The position numbers were made by a program, and so were the translations under genes. From Proteiniclasticum sp043951855 (GTDB lineage: Bacteria; Bacillota; Clostridia; Clostridiales; Clostridiaceae): a stretch of 64,000 nucleotides of DNA. The notes beneath the pieces were generated by a model. The model ran no database searches. It saw nothing but the letters and a program-made list of their open reading frames with translations, and was not told the origin of the DNA. Below are positions 17,481 to 24,455 of the stretch, piece after piece. The stretch lies in the NCBI RefSeq assembly GCF_043951855.1, contig NZ_JBINJW010000012.1:14364-78363 (forward strand), in the 5' to 3' direction. The first letter of the stretch is position 1. Every line of letters starts with the position of its first letter.

Positions 17481-17617
17481 ATGTACAGCTCCTTTTCCGG
17501 GTTTTCTTATTCATTATTGTTCACTAATACACCATTCCTTATACTTCATGACAGCAATGGGTGTTATATTGATCATCTGTTGGATTTTCTGGGATTAAAA
17601 AGAATGAATCTCTATAG

Positions 17618-17623
17618 ATTATA
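17618..17623 (-). promoter_or_regulatory. -10 element, candidate rho promoter
   Basis: Perfect TATAAT on the minus strand with a weak -35. The 303-base gap 17481-17783 holds this, the rho leader and the pyrG terminator; nothing else is recognised. Confidence 0.4.
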
Positions 17624-17729
17624 GTAGAATGCAGCGCAGAAATTTCATATCATAAATTGAAATCATCTTATATCAAAAAATGAGAATTGTAAAGCTCAGG
17701 GGAATCTGAACCGCCTCTCTGTATATGCA

Positions 17730-17760
17730 AAGAAAGCAGTATCCGATAAAAGATACTGCC
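17730..17760 (-). terminator. Terminator of pyrG
   Basis: On the minus strand GCAGTATC pairs with GATACTGC, followed by TTTCTTT. Confidence 0.75.
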
Positions 17761-17783
17761 GTTTATAAAAAAGATAAGATATT

Positions 17784-19385
17784 CTATTTTGCCATGGACG
17801 CCTTTATGAAATCCTTGAATAGCGGATGAGGATCCGTTGGTCTGCTCTTCAGTTCTGGATGGAACTGTGTAGCGACAAACCATCTATGCTCCGGTATTTC
17901 AATGATTTCAGCCAGATTCTTGTCCGGGTTTCTGCCTGTGAACTGCATACCGTTCTCTTCAAAGCTCTTGATGTAATCATTATTGAACTCATATCGATGG
18001 CGATGTCTTTCGAAAATGGTTTTCCTGCCATAGGCTTTCTCAGCATGGGAACCCTGTACAAGTTCCGCTTCATAAAGGCCCAGCCTCATGGTGCCGCCCA
18101 GTTCGTCTATTCCTCTTTGTTCCTTCATGAGGTCTATGACAGGATGAGCGGTATCCTGATCAAACTCACTGCTGTTTGCATCTTCATGCCCAAGGACATT
18201 TCTTGCAAATTCAATCACTGCCGTCTGCATACCCAGACAGATTCCAAGAAAGGGAACATTCCTGGTTCTGGCATATTCAATGGCGAGGATTTTCCCTTCG
18301 ATTCCTCTGGTTCCGAAGCCACCTGGCACCAGAATACCATCCGCTTTCTCAAGTCTATCCACAACATTTTCTCTTGTCAGATCCATGGCATTGATCCAGC
18401 TGACTTCAACTTCTGCTCCATTATAAAGACCGCCATGGGAAAGCGCTTCCACCACTGACAGATAGGCATCATGAAGTTCCACATATTTTCCAACAAGAGC
18501 AATGGTCACTTTCTTGTCCAGATGCTTCATCCGATATACCATATCCTCCCACTGAGTGTTGTCAGCTTTACCACATTGAAGATGGAGCTTTTCACAGGCC
18601 AGTGCATCAAGCCCCTCTTTCTCAAGAAGAAGAGGAATATCGTAGAGGATATCCGCATCAAGGTTCTGTATGACGGCTCTGGATTCCACATTGCAGAACA
18701 GCCCGATTTTGTTCTTCAGCTCCGAAGACAGCGGCTTTTCTGAACGACATACGATGATATCAGGCTGAATTCCTATGCTTCTCAGTTCTTTCACACTATG
18801 CTGTGTGGGCTTCGTCTTCAGCTCTCCGGCTTTTCCGAGGAATGGTACCAGGGTCACATGAATAAACAGCACATTCTCCTCACCTACATCATATTTGATC
18901 TGTCTGATTGCTTCAAGAAATGGCAGAGACTCAATGTCTCCCACCGTTCCACCGATTTCCGTGATGATCACGTCCACATCCTGATTGTGTGATGCGCTGA
19001 AGATCTTTCCTTTGATTTCATTGGTGATGTGTGGAATGACCTGGACGGTACCACCTAAATATTCCCCTTTTCTCTCCTTGCTGATCACATTCCAGTAGAT
19101 TCTGCCTGTGGTGACATTACTGTCCTGAGATAAATTTTCATCGATGAATCTTTCATAATGTCCGAGATCCAGATCCGTTTCCGCACCATCATCGGTTACG
19201 AACACTTCACCATGCTGATACGGACTCATGGTTCCCGGATCCACATTGAGATAAGGGTCGAATTTCTGAAGCGTCACTTTCAGCCCTCTGTTTTTAAGCA
19301 GCCTTCCAAGTGACGCTGCTGTGATTCCTTTTCCTAAGGACGAGACTACTCCACCAGTGACAAAAATGTACTTTGTGTTTTTCAT
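17784..19385 (-). CDS. pyrG: CTP synthase
   Basis: Converts UTP to CTP using ATP and glutamine. With the start at 19385 it has 533 residues: an amidoligase domain from YIFVTGGVVSSLGKGI onward (about 1-270) and a glutamine amidotransferase domain (about 290-530) with nucleophile Cys383 in GICLGMQ and the His/Glu of QFHPE. GGGAGG lies seven bases before this ATG. An upstream in-frame start at 19412 is unlikely. On the minus strand AATTCCT in the leader can pair with AGGAATT overlapping the Shine-Dalgarno, so translation may be structure-controlled (inference). Confidence 0.96.
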   Translation of the reverse strand: MKNTKYIFVTGGVVSSLGKGITAASLGRLLKNRGLKVTLQKFDPYLNVDPGTMSPYQHGEVFVTDDGAETDLDLGHYERFIDENLSQDSNVTTGRIYWNVISKERKGEYLGGTVQVIPHITNEIKGKIFSASHNQDVDVIITEIGGTVGDIESLPFLEAIRQIKYDVGEENVLFIHVTLVPFLGKAGELKTKPTQHSVKELRSIGIQPDIIVCRSEKPLSSELKNKIGLFCNVESRAVIQNLDADILYDIPLLLEKEGLDALACEKLHLQCGKADNTQWEDMVYRMKHLDKKVTIALVGKYVELHDAYLSVVEALSHGGLYNGAEVEVSWINAMDLTRENVVDRLEKADGILVPGGFGTRGIEGKILAIEYARTRNVPFLGICLGMQTAVIEFARNVLGHEDANSSEFDQDTAHPVIDLMKEQRGIDELGGTMRLGLYEAELVQGSHAEKAYGRKTIFERHRHRYEFNNDYIKSFEENGMQFTGRNPDKNLAEIIEIPEHRWFVATQFHPELKSRPTDPHPLFKDFIKASMAK

Positions 19386-19405
19386 AAAAATTCCTCCCAG
19401 AACTA

Positions 19406-19433
19406 TTGACAAGTATTTTGTGTTTGGTATAAT
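19406..19433 (+). promoter_or_regulatory. Near-consensus plus-strand promoter inside the pyrG leader
   Basis: TTGACA (19406-19411), a 16-base spacer ending in TGG, and TATAAT (19428-19433): a consensus -35 and an extended -10. It points away from pyrG, against DUF1934, with no plus-strand gene for about 730 bases. Confidence 0.65.
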
Positions 19434-19439
19434 AGGAAT

Positions 19440-19551
19440 TACCCCATTAAATAAAATGGGATTAGTGTTTGGTAAATTAAATACAAAAATAATGATAGCA
19501 TAGTTTGATTCATACTGCTACCATTATTTTTGTATTTAGTTGCCTTTTTTT
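19440..19551 (+). ncRNA. Candidate small RNA from the 19.4-kb promoter
   Basis: A transcript from the promoter at 19406-19433 would begin near 19440, contain a CCCATT/AATGGG hairpin, then a 22-bp stem with one mismatch (19478-19500 with 19516-19538), and reach TTTTTTT at 19545-19551. This looks like a short structured RNA of about 110 bases. The T run is six bases beyond the stem, so termination is uncertain, and the large stem may instead end the minus-strand DUF1934 transcript. Confidence 0.3.
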
Positions 19552-19957
19552 AATTTCTTATGATTTTAATGGTCATCTCATTTCTGTCGCCTTTGTCACC
19601 GGCAATCTCCAAGCGATACCTGATATATATATCAATCTGATTCTCCCCGCGCCCTACATTGAGTTCATCCGTTTCCAGAGACATGGACATGGCTCCCTCA
19701 TTCGTTCTGTAGACAAAGTTGTCTCTGTATTTTTCCTTGAAAATCATTTTGGATCTGATATTTCCGGTTCTGATGATTTCTATATGATTCTCATTTATGA
19801 TGAGAACAGTCTTAACCCCTTCCATACCCGTCAGCACGCTTTCATCATAGGCTACATGGGTCTGGTTTTCTCTTTCCATGAGGCTTCCGAGATAAACAAC
19901 CTCTATGGGCTCCTCATTATGCCTGTTATTTCTTACTTCAATCTTCACTTTTTCCAT
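19550..19957 (-). CDS. DUF1934 (YwiB family) protein
   Basis: 135 residues with the start at 19957, chosen because GAGGTG lies just upstream; a longer frame to 20020 lacks support. It resembles the small beta-barrel, lipocalin-like DUF1934 proteins (Bacillus YwiB), whose function is unknown. No signal peptide or membrane segment is seen. It lies upstream of pyrG in the same direction, but the large inverted repeat at 19478-19538 probably separates them. Confidence 0.75.
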   Translation of the reverse strand: MEKVKIEVRNNRHNEEPIEVVYLGSLMERENQTHVAYDESVLTGMEGVKTVLIINENHIEIIRTGNIRSKMIFKEKYRDNFVYRTNEGAMSMSLETDELNVGRGENQIDIYIRYRLEIAGDKGDRNEMTIKIIRN

Positions 19958-20108
19958 TTTGCACCTCTGTATCCAAGTCTTCATCAATAATTTAAGATTC
20001 CCTGCCAGAAAACTTAACAACTCTTTAATATTTATATTATAAACTAAAATAGATTTCTATTCAGTAAAATCTATTAGTGGAGCCGATTTGACTATTTATG
20101 GTTTCCTA

Positions 20109-20137
20109 TTGAGAAATACTGAAATTCAGGCAATAAT
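20109..20137 (+). promoter_or_regulatory. Candidate promoter of the glycosyltransferase gene
   Basis: TTGAGA, a 17-base spacer, AATAAT. Moderate match only. Confidence 0.35.
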
Positions 20138-20167
20138 AGTATTAATAAGAATTATGAGGTGCAACGC

Positions 20168-21319
20168 ATGAAAGCATTAATTCTGTCAGTATCGACAGGT
20201 GGCGGGCATGGAAAGGCAGCTGAAGCAATCAAAGAATCTATCCTCTTGAACGAACCCGATTCTGAGGTTAAGATCATTGATACCATAAAATACATCAGCC
20301 CGTTTCTGGATAAGCTCGTGGTAGGAACCTACCTGAGAAGCATTCGCCATTATCCGTCTTTTTTTAAATATCTCTATAAACACTCAGATGAAGATGGTCG
20401 CTTCATAAAATCTTCGACCATAGGAAATGATTATATCACCAAGCAGCTTTATCCTACGATCATGGAATTCGAACCGGACATCATTTTCGCTACACACGCT
20501 TTTACCGCTCAGGTATTGTCGATCCTCCGGAAGAAATTCGGATGGCAGAAACCATCCCTTGTAGTGATGACTGATTACGCTTCCCACGCATTCTGGGTCC
20601 ACAGAAACGTAGACGCTTATGTGGTATCCAATGATGATATGGTTCGGGAACTGGTATTAAGAGGCCGGAACGCTGAAATGATTTTCCCATATGGAATTCC
20701 TGTATCTCAGGATTTCCTGAAAAGCCGACCAAGAAACGAAATCTGTCAGGAACTGGATATCAGTTCAGATAAAAAAACGCTTACCATCGTCGGTGGCAGT
20801 CTCGGCATCGGAAACATCGAAGAGATCATCGAAGAAATCCTGAACATCCCATCAGATTTTCAGGCTCTTGTATTAACTGGCAGCAACAATAAACTCTATG
20901 ACAAGGTCATGGAGCTCAGCGAAGACTGTGACAGATGCATCCTTCCCCTTCATTACTGTGATAACATGAATGATATCCTGAGTATAACAGATCTGCTCAT
21001 CACAAAGCCTGGAGGTCTCACCATCACAGAAAGCTTCATCACAGGCACTCCCATGGCGATCTACACCGCAATCCCAGGCCATGAAGTGCAGAATGCGGAT
21101 TATCTTTTCAGACATCGCCTGGCTGTGGATCTTGGCACCGGGGAAAACTGCGGCAGAATCATTGAGAATATACTCCTGAATGAGGTAGAGCTGGAAAATC
21201 TGAAACATCGTTCCAGATCCAACGGAAAACCGGATGCGGCTCAGAACATCTATAAACTGGCTCGAAGGCTCATAAGCGAAAAAAGCGACAGTCACCTGGG
21301 AGAACTCATGGAACTGTAG
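20168..21319 (+). CDS. MGDG-synthase/UgtP-like glycosyltransferase (family GT28)
   Basis: 383 residues from ATG 20168, seven bases after GAGGTG. The N-terminus LILSVSTGGGHGKAAEAI is the glycine-rich acceptor-side motif of MGDG synthase and UgtP. The C-terminal half has the nucleotide-sugar site: VGGSLGIGN, then LLITKPGGLTITES, then PGHEVQNADYL. Such enzymes sit at the inner face of the membrane and transfer glucose or galactose to diacylglycerol, making glycolipids that can anchor lipoteichoic acid. The exact sugar and lipid cannot be told from sequence. Stand-alone gene with a strong shared terminator. Confidence 0.85.
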   Translation: MKALILSVSTGGGHGKAAEAIKESILLNEPDSEVKIIDTIKYISPFLDKLVVGTYLRSIRHYPSFFKYLYKHSDEDGRFIKSSTIGNDYITKQLYPTIMEFEPDIIFATHAFTAQVLSILRKKFGWQKPSLVVMTDYASHAFWVHRNVDAYVVSNDDMVRELVLRGRNAEMIFPYGIPVSQDFLKSRPRNEICQELDISSDKKTLTIVGGSLGIGNIEEIIEEILNIPSDFQALVLTGSNNKLYDKVMELSEDCDRCILPLHYCDNMNDILSITDLLITKPGGLTITESFITGTPMAIYTAIPGHEVQNADYLFRHRLAVDLGTGENCGRIIENILLNEVELENLKHRSRSNGKPDAAQNIYKLARRLISEKSDSHLGELMEL

Positions 21320-21352
21320 CATTCAAAAAAGCAAAAAAACATAGCTTACATA

Positions 21353-21402
21353 CATGAAAAACAAGGGAGTGGCGCAGATGCACCACTCCCTTGTTTTTCA
21401 TG
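21353..21402. terminator. Bidirectional terminator, 20-bp perfect stem
   Basis: Bases 21353-21372 are the exact reverse complement of 21383-21402 (core CAAGGGAGTGG), with A-rich and T-rich outer arms. It ends both the glycosyltransferase gene and ispE. Confidence 0.9.
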
Positions 21403-21418
21403 TTTCAAGAAGCCGAAA

Positions 21419-22261
21419 TCAAATCGTTCTTGTAAGAATGACTTCATTGTTATTTCTGTTCAATACTTTTGCAGCATTTTCAGCATCACTCACATCACTG
21501 AAGATCCCGTAGATTGTAGGACCACTTCCACTCATGAGCGTCACGGCAGATCCGTTCCGATTCAGCATCTGCTTGATGCTTTTAAGAATGGGATATCTGC
21601 GAAGGACCACATTTTCCAGCAGATTTCTGGAATAATAGTTCACACCGTTTAAATCGCCATCCTCCATCGCTTTCATGAGCTTTTTTGTGTCCACATGCTT
21701 ATTGATCCGATCAAGTTCAAATGAACCGTATGCGTCTTTTGTCGATACACCAAAGGAAGGTTTCACCAGTAAGACCGAATAGCCACTGAAGGGCTTCAAC
21801 GGTGTTACAATTTCTCCGATCCCTTCACAAAGACAGGTCCCGCCGACAATGCAGTAAGGTACGTCTGCTCCAAGCTTCAGACCCACCTCCATAAGCTCTT
21901 CCGTAGACATCTGAAGATTGAAGAGGACATTCATCCCTTTCAGCACCGCTGCAGCATCAGCACTGCCTCCAGCGAGCCCTGCGGCTACCGGAATCCTTTT
22001 TGTGATATCGATGCTGACACCTCTTTCAATTCCCTTCGTGTCCATGAGAAGCTTCGCAGCTTTATAGGCGATATTTCGCTCATCAACCGGTACATACCCC
22101 TTGTTGCATGTAAGAACAATCCCTTCTTCAGTTTCTTCTATGATGACATCATCATGAAGGTCCACATTCTGCATGACCATCTCCAGGAGATGATACCCAT
22201 CTTCCCTTTTTCCCACAATATCCAAAGAAAGATTGATTTTGGCAAATGCCTTAACTAACAC
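21419..22261 (-). CDS. ispE: 4-diphosphocytidyl-2-C-methyl-D-erythritol kinase
   Basis: Third-from-last phosphorylation step of the MEP isoprenoid pathway. A GHMP kinase with AKINLSLDIVGKREDGYH at the N-terminus, the ATP loop AAGLAGGSADAA, and MSGSGPTIYGI near the C-terminus. I choose the GTG at 22261 (280 residues): AGGTG lies five bases before it and the protein then begins MLVKAFAKIN, like most IspE. An ATG at 22288 would add nine residues but has no proper Shine-Dalgarno. Confidence 0.93.
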   Translation of the reverse strand: MLVKAFAKINLSLDIVGKREDGYHLLEMVMQNVDLHDDVIIEETEEGIVLTCNKGYVPVDERNIAYKAAKLLMDTKGIERGVSIDITKRIPVAAGLAGGSADAAAVLKGMNVLFNLQMSTEELMEVGLKLGADVPYCIVGGTCLCEGIGEIVTPLKPFSGYSVLLVKPSFGVSTKDAYGSFELDRINKHVDTKKLMKAMEDGDLNGVNYYSRNLLENVVLRRYPILKSIKQMLNRNGSAVTLMSGSGPTIYGIFSDVSDAENAAKVLNRNNNEVILTRTI

Positions 22262-22322
22262 CTGAACACCTACTTTATTTTTATTCATTCTTCATTATGA
22301 CAAATATCATCAGATATTTCCA

Positions 22323-22352
22323 CAAAAAAATAAAGTACCGGAATACCGGTAC
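22323..22352 (-). terminator. Terminator of veg
   Basis: On the minus strand GTACCGG pairs with CCGGTAC around a 4-base loop, followed by TTTATTTTTTT. Confidence 0.9.
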
Positions 22353-22362
22353 CATGTACATA

Positions 22363-22599
22363 CTAATTCTTGTATGAAAGTGTCACTGTTTTCGTCAGCA
22401 CATCGGAGTAGCTGAAACTGACGCACCCCTTCGCTTCGTTATCAAGTCTTACAACGAAAATACTTGGATATACATTTTCAATGGTTCCTGTACTTTCGTA
22501 CATTTTCCGTCTACCCACATTAGCTTTGAGTTTCACATCTCTACCTACGTTTTTTTCGATTTCGTTCTTAATATCTGTAATACTGTTGTAATATTCCAT
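22363..22599 (-). CDS. veg: Veg family protein
   Basis: 78 residues from ATG 22599, preceded by GAAGGTG. It has the Veg core: ITDIKNEIEKNVGRDVKLKAN, then an SH3-like stretch ending FVVRLDNEAKGCVSFSYSDVLT. In Bacillus, Veg stimulates biofilm formation by blocking SinR. It is preceded by two tandem promoters, the arrangement that makes Bacillus veg a classic strong vegetative transcript. ispE lies downstream, beyond the terminator. Confidence 0.92.
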   Translation of the reverse strand: MEYYNSITDIKNEIEKNVGRDVKLKANVGRRKMYESTGTIENVYPSIFVVRLDNEAKGCVSFSYSDVLTKTVTLSYKN

Positions 22600-22622
22600 C
22601 AAAACACCTTCTTCCAAATATC

Positions 22623-22651
22623 ATTATACAGGGTTTCGACATCGATGTCAA
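22623..22651 (-). promoter_or_regulatory. veg promoter P1, perfect SigA consensus
   Basis: On the minus strand TTGACA (22651-22646), a 17-base spacer, TATAAT (22628-22623). Confidence 0.9.
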
Positions 22652-22665
22652 ATTGTTAACTTTTA

Positions 22666-22694
22666 ATATTATCACCAGAATAAGCCCTTGTCAA
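22666..22694 (-). promoter_or_regulatory. veg promoter P2
   Basis: On the minus strand TTGACA (22694-22689), a 17-base spacer, TAATAT (22671-22666), 43 bases upstream of P1. Confidence 0.7.
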
Positions 22695-22730
22695 TAGTTA
22701 ACAAAAAATTAATTTTATTTTTCTCTTCCA

Positions 22731-22776
22731 TAAAAAAAGCATGAAACATCCGTCTATTAAAGCGGGTGTTCCATGC
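22731..22776 (-). terminator. Terminator of the EetA/EetB-like operon
   Basis: On the minus strand GCATGGAACACCC pairs with GGATGTTTCATGC (one mismatch, one G-U), followed by seven T residues. Confidence 0.85.
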
Positions 22777-22793
22777 AGTATTAATGAAGTGAA

Positions 22794-23348
22794 TCACTGT
22801 TTTCTGATGAATATCTCTTCTTCTTTCAGCCGACTGATCTTATTCACCGCTTTGATCTTACTCATATGCCCTATGATGTAATTTGCAGTGATTCCGATAA
22901 AGATTCCCGTACCAATACCGATGAAGGTGAGTACCGGTAAATACATCATAACAGTCCAGTTTCTAACGATGTAGGATGCCACCAGAAGCTGGCCGATATT
23001 ATGACTGACTGCTCCAGCTCCACTTACTCCAATGATACTCACTTTATCTTTCAGCAGATTCTTGATGAATGTCATGGACAGCAGACTGAGTAGCCCTCCG
23101 CTTAAACTGAAGAGGAAGGAAGATAGCGTGCCACCGAACATGGTGGCCAATGCGACTCTCATCACCACTACCACCACTGTGGACTTAAAGCCTAATATAT
23201 AAAGGGAGATGATGGTGAAGATATTCGCCAGCCCAAGCTTCGCGCCAGGAATTCCTATGGGTACAGGAATCATCCCTTCTATCACATGGAGCACCAGAGC
23301 CTGCGCGACAATCAGAGAGATGAAGATCATTTTTGTCGTCTTATTCAT
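22794..23348 (-). CDS. Gx transporter family / heptaprenyl diphosphate synthase component I-like membrane protein (EetB-like)
   Basis: 184 residues from ATG 23348, which overlaps the end of the NusG-II gene by eight bases. Five to six hydrophobic segments; conserved IPVPIGIPGAKLGLANIFT near the N-terminus and GAVSHNIGQLLVA in the middle are typical of PF07456. In Listeria and Lactiplantibacillus this family is EetB of the flavin-based extracellular electron transfer locus, paired with an EetA of the NusG-II family as here. A role in quinone or prenyl metabolism is the older annotation. Which role applies is inference. Confidence 0.8.
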   Translation of the reverse strand: MNKTTKMIFISLIVAQALVLHVIEGMIPVPIGIPGAKLGLANIFTIISLYILGFKSTVVVVVMRVALATMFGGTLSSFLFSLSGGLLSLLSMTFIKNLLKDKVSIIGVSGAGAVSHNIGQLLVASYIVRNWTVMMYLPVLTFIGIGTGIFIGITANYIIGHMSKIKAVNKISRLKEEEIFIRKQ

Positions 23349-23754
23349 GGTGGTCACTTGCCCATCCTGTGATAATGTCTTCATCATCTGCATCCGGTTT
23401 CTCTCCTTTGACTTCTATCACGATTCTGTTGGGCAGGCAGACGATGGTCTCCCCAGGTCTGCTGATGTATTCCGGAGAATAGCAGATCTTGTCCGGGCAG
23501 TCCGCTTCGTACATCCCGACTTTCTCATCTATGATTTCTACAATATTCACACCTAAATCAGTTTCTATCATTATTTCTTCTCTCCCTGTATGTCCAGTCA
23601 GTTGTCTGGTTTCATACAGTTCGCCCTGTACTTTGATTTCCACATAGTACCCACCCGAATTCGCTCGAGCCTGCAGCGTGAAAATCAAGGCAGGTATAAA
23701 AGAAGCTATAACAAAGAGACTGATGATGATAACGTCCCATTTTTTCACTTTCAT
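23341..23754 (-). CDS. NusG domain II protein, membrane-anchored (EetA-like)
   Basis: 137 residues. One membrane anchor (about 7-27) and an outside domain with the PF07009 hallmark CPDKIC followed by RPGETIVCLPNRIVIEV. Despite the name this is not a transcription factor. In characterised electron-transfer loci (Listeria EetA) it is an accessory membrane protein. The gene overlaps its EetB-like partner and diverges from a flavinylatable lipoprotein gene. The C-terminus is acidic. Confidence 0.82.
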   Translation of the reverse strand: MKVKKWDVIIISLFVIASFIPALIFTLQARANSGGYYVEIKVQGELYETRQLTGHTGREEIMIETDLGVNIVEIIDEKVGMYEADCPDKICYSPEYISRPGETIVCLPNRIVIEVKGEKPDADDEDIITGWASDHHE

Positions 23755-23802
23755 TTATCCGTACTCCCTCTTCTGATAAATAATCACTGTTCCCAAATAG
23801 TA

Positions 23803-23808
23803 ATTATA
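23803..23808 (-). promoter_or_regulatory. -10 element for the EetA/EetB-like operon
   Basis: Perfect TATAAT on the minus strand, about 50 bases before the NusG-II gene; the -35 is weak. Confidence 0.45.
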
Positions 23809-23886
23809 GCAGATTACCCTTAAGAATTGAATGCTTTCACCTGAAGTTTGATAAATTCATAACTAATTTCCTCCACTGATATTAAA

Positions 23887-23915
23887 TTGCATAAAACCAA
23901 AAAGTGGGTTATTAT
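23887..23915 (+). promoter_or_regulatory. Promoter of the FMN-binding lipoprotein gene
   Basis: TTGCAT, a 17-base spacer, TATTAT, about 40 bases before the ATG. The ribosome binding site GAGGAGG follows. Confidence 0.6.
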
Positions 23916-23953
23916 GAATGCAGAATAAAATTCAACTTGAGGAGGAATGCGAT

Positions 23954-24415
23954 ATGAGAAAACCAATCCGACTTATCATTGCTTCCATGATCCTATTCAG
24001 CATCCTTACCGGCTGCCAGAACACCGCAGAGAAGCCATTGCAGGATGGCACCTATTCCGTTACCTTCAACAGACCCGATTCCACCAGCTGGAAAGCTTTC
24101 ATGACACTGGAGATTCTTGAAGGAGAAATCACTTCAGTCAACTATGACTATGAAGGAACCGGAGAAAATCTGGGGAAACTGAAATCGGAAGATGTCGCCT
24201 ACAACGAAGCGATGTTTGCCACAAAAGGCACCAACCCCGTCCTTTATCTGAAGGAACTTGAGAACGCGCTTCTGCTTCACCAGGATCCAGACAAGGTGGA
24301 TACGGTCTCAGGAGCCACCACTTCTTCCAGAGACTTCAGAACATTTTCCTCTGCAGTGCTGGAAGCTGCCAGAGAAGGCAATGAAGAGCCGATAATATTG
24401 GAACAGCCCGAATAG
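23954..24415 (+). CDS. FMN-binding domain lipoprotein (PplA-like, single domain)
   Basis: 153 residues from ATG 23954. Lipobox ILTGC with Cys21 as the lipidated residue. The rest is one FMN_bind domain: DGTYSVTFNR at the start and DTVSGATTSS at 116-125, where Thr122 fits the D-x-x-S-G-A-T target of ApbE-type flavin transferases. So a surface flavoprotein with covalent FMN is predicted. PplA in Listeria has two such domains and takes electrons outside the cell. Here it diverges from EetA/EetB-like genes, supporting that role. No apbE or ndh2 is in the window. Confidence 0.83.
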   Translation: MRKPIRLIIASMILFSILTGCQNTAEKPLQDGTYSVTFNRPDSTSWKAFMTLEILEGEITSVNYDYEGTGENLGKLKSEDVAYNEAMFATKGTNPVLYLKELENALLLHQDPDKVDTVSGATTSSRDFRTFSSAVLEAAREGNEEPIILEQPE

Positions 24416-24416
24416 A

Positions 24417-24455
24417 AAAAGTATGCACATGATGTTGTGCATACTTTTCATTTTA
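24417..24455. terminator. Bidirectional terminator after the FMN lipoprotein and the PBP
   Basis: AAAAGTATGCACA (24417-24429) pairs with TGTGCATACTTTT (24436-24448); T-rich on both sides. Confidence 0.9.

Noticed and set aside
19505..19990. Plus-strand open frame of 161 codons after the orphan promoter
   Set aside because: Antisense to the DUF1934 gene, no Shine-Dalgarno, and its protein looks like a shadow; I favour an RNA-only transcript.
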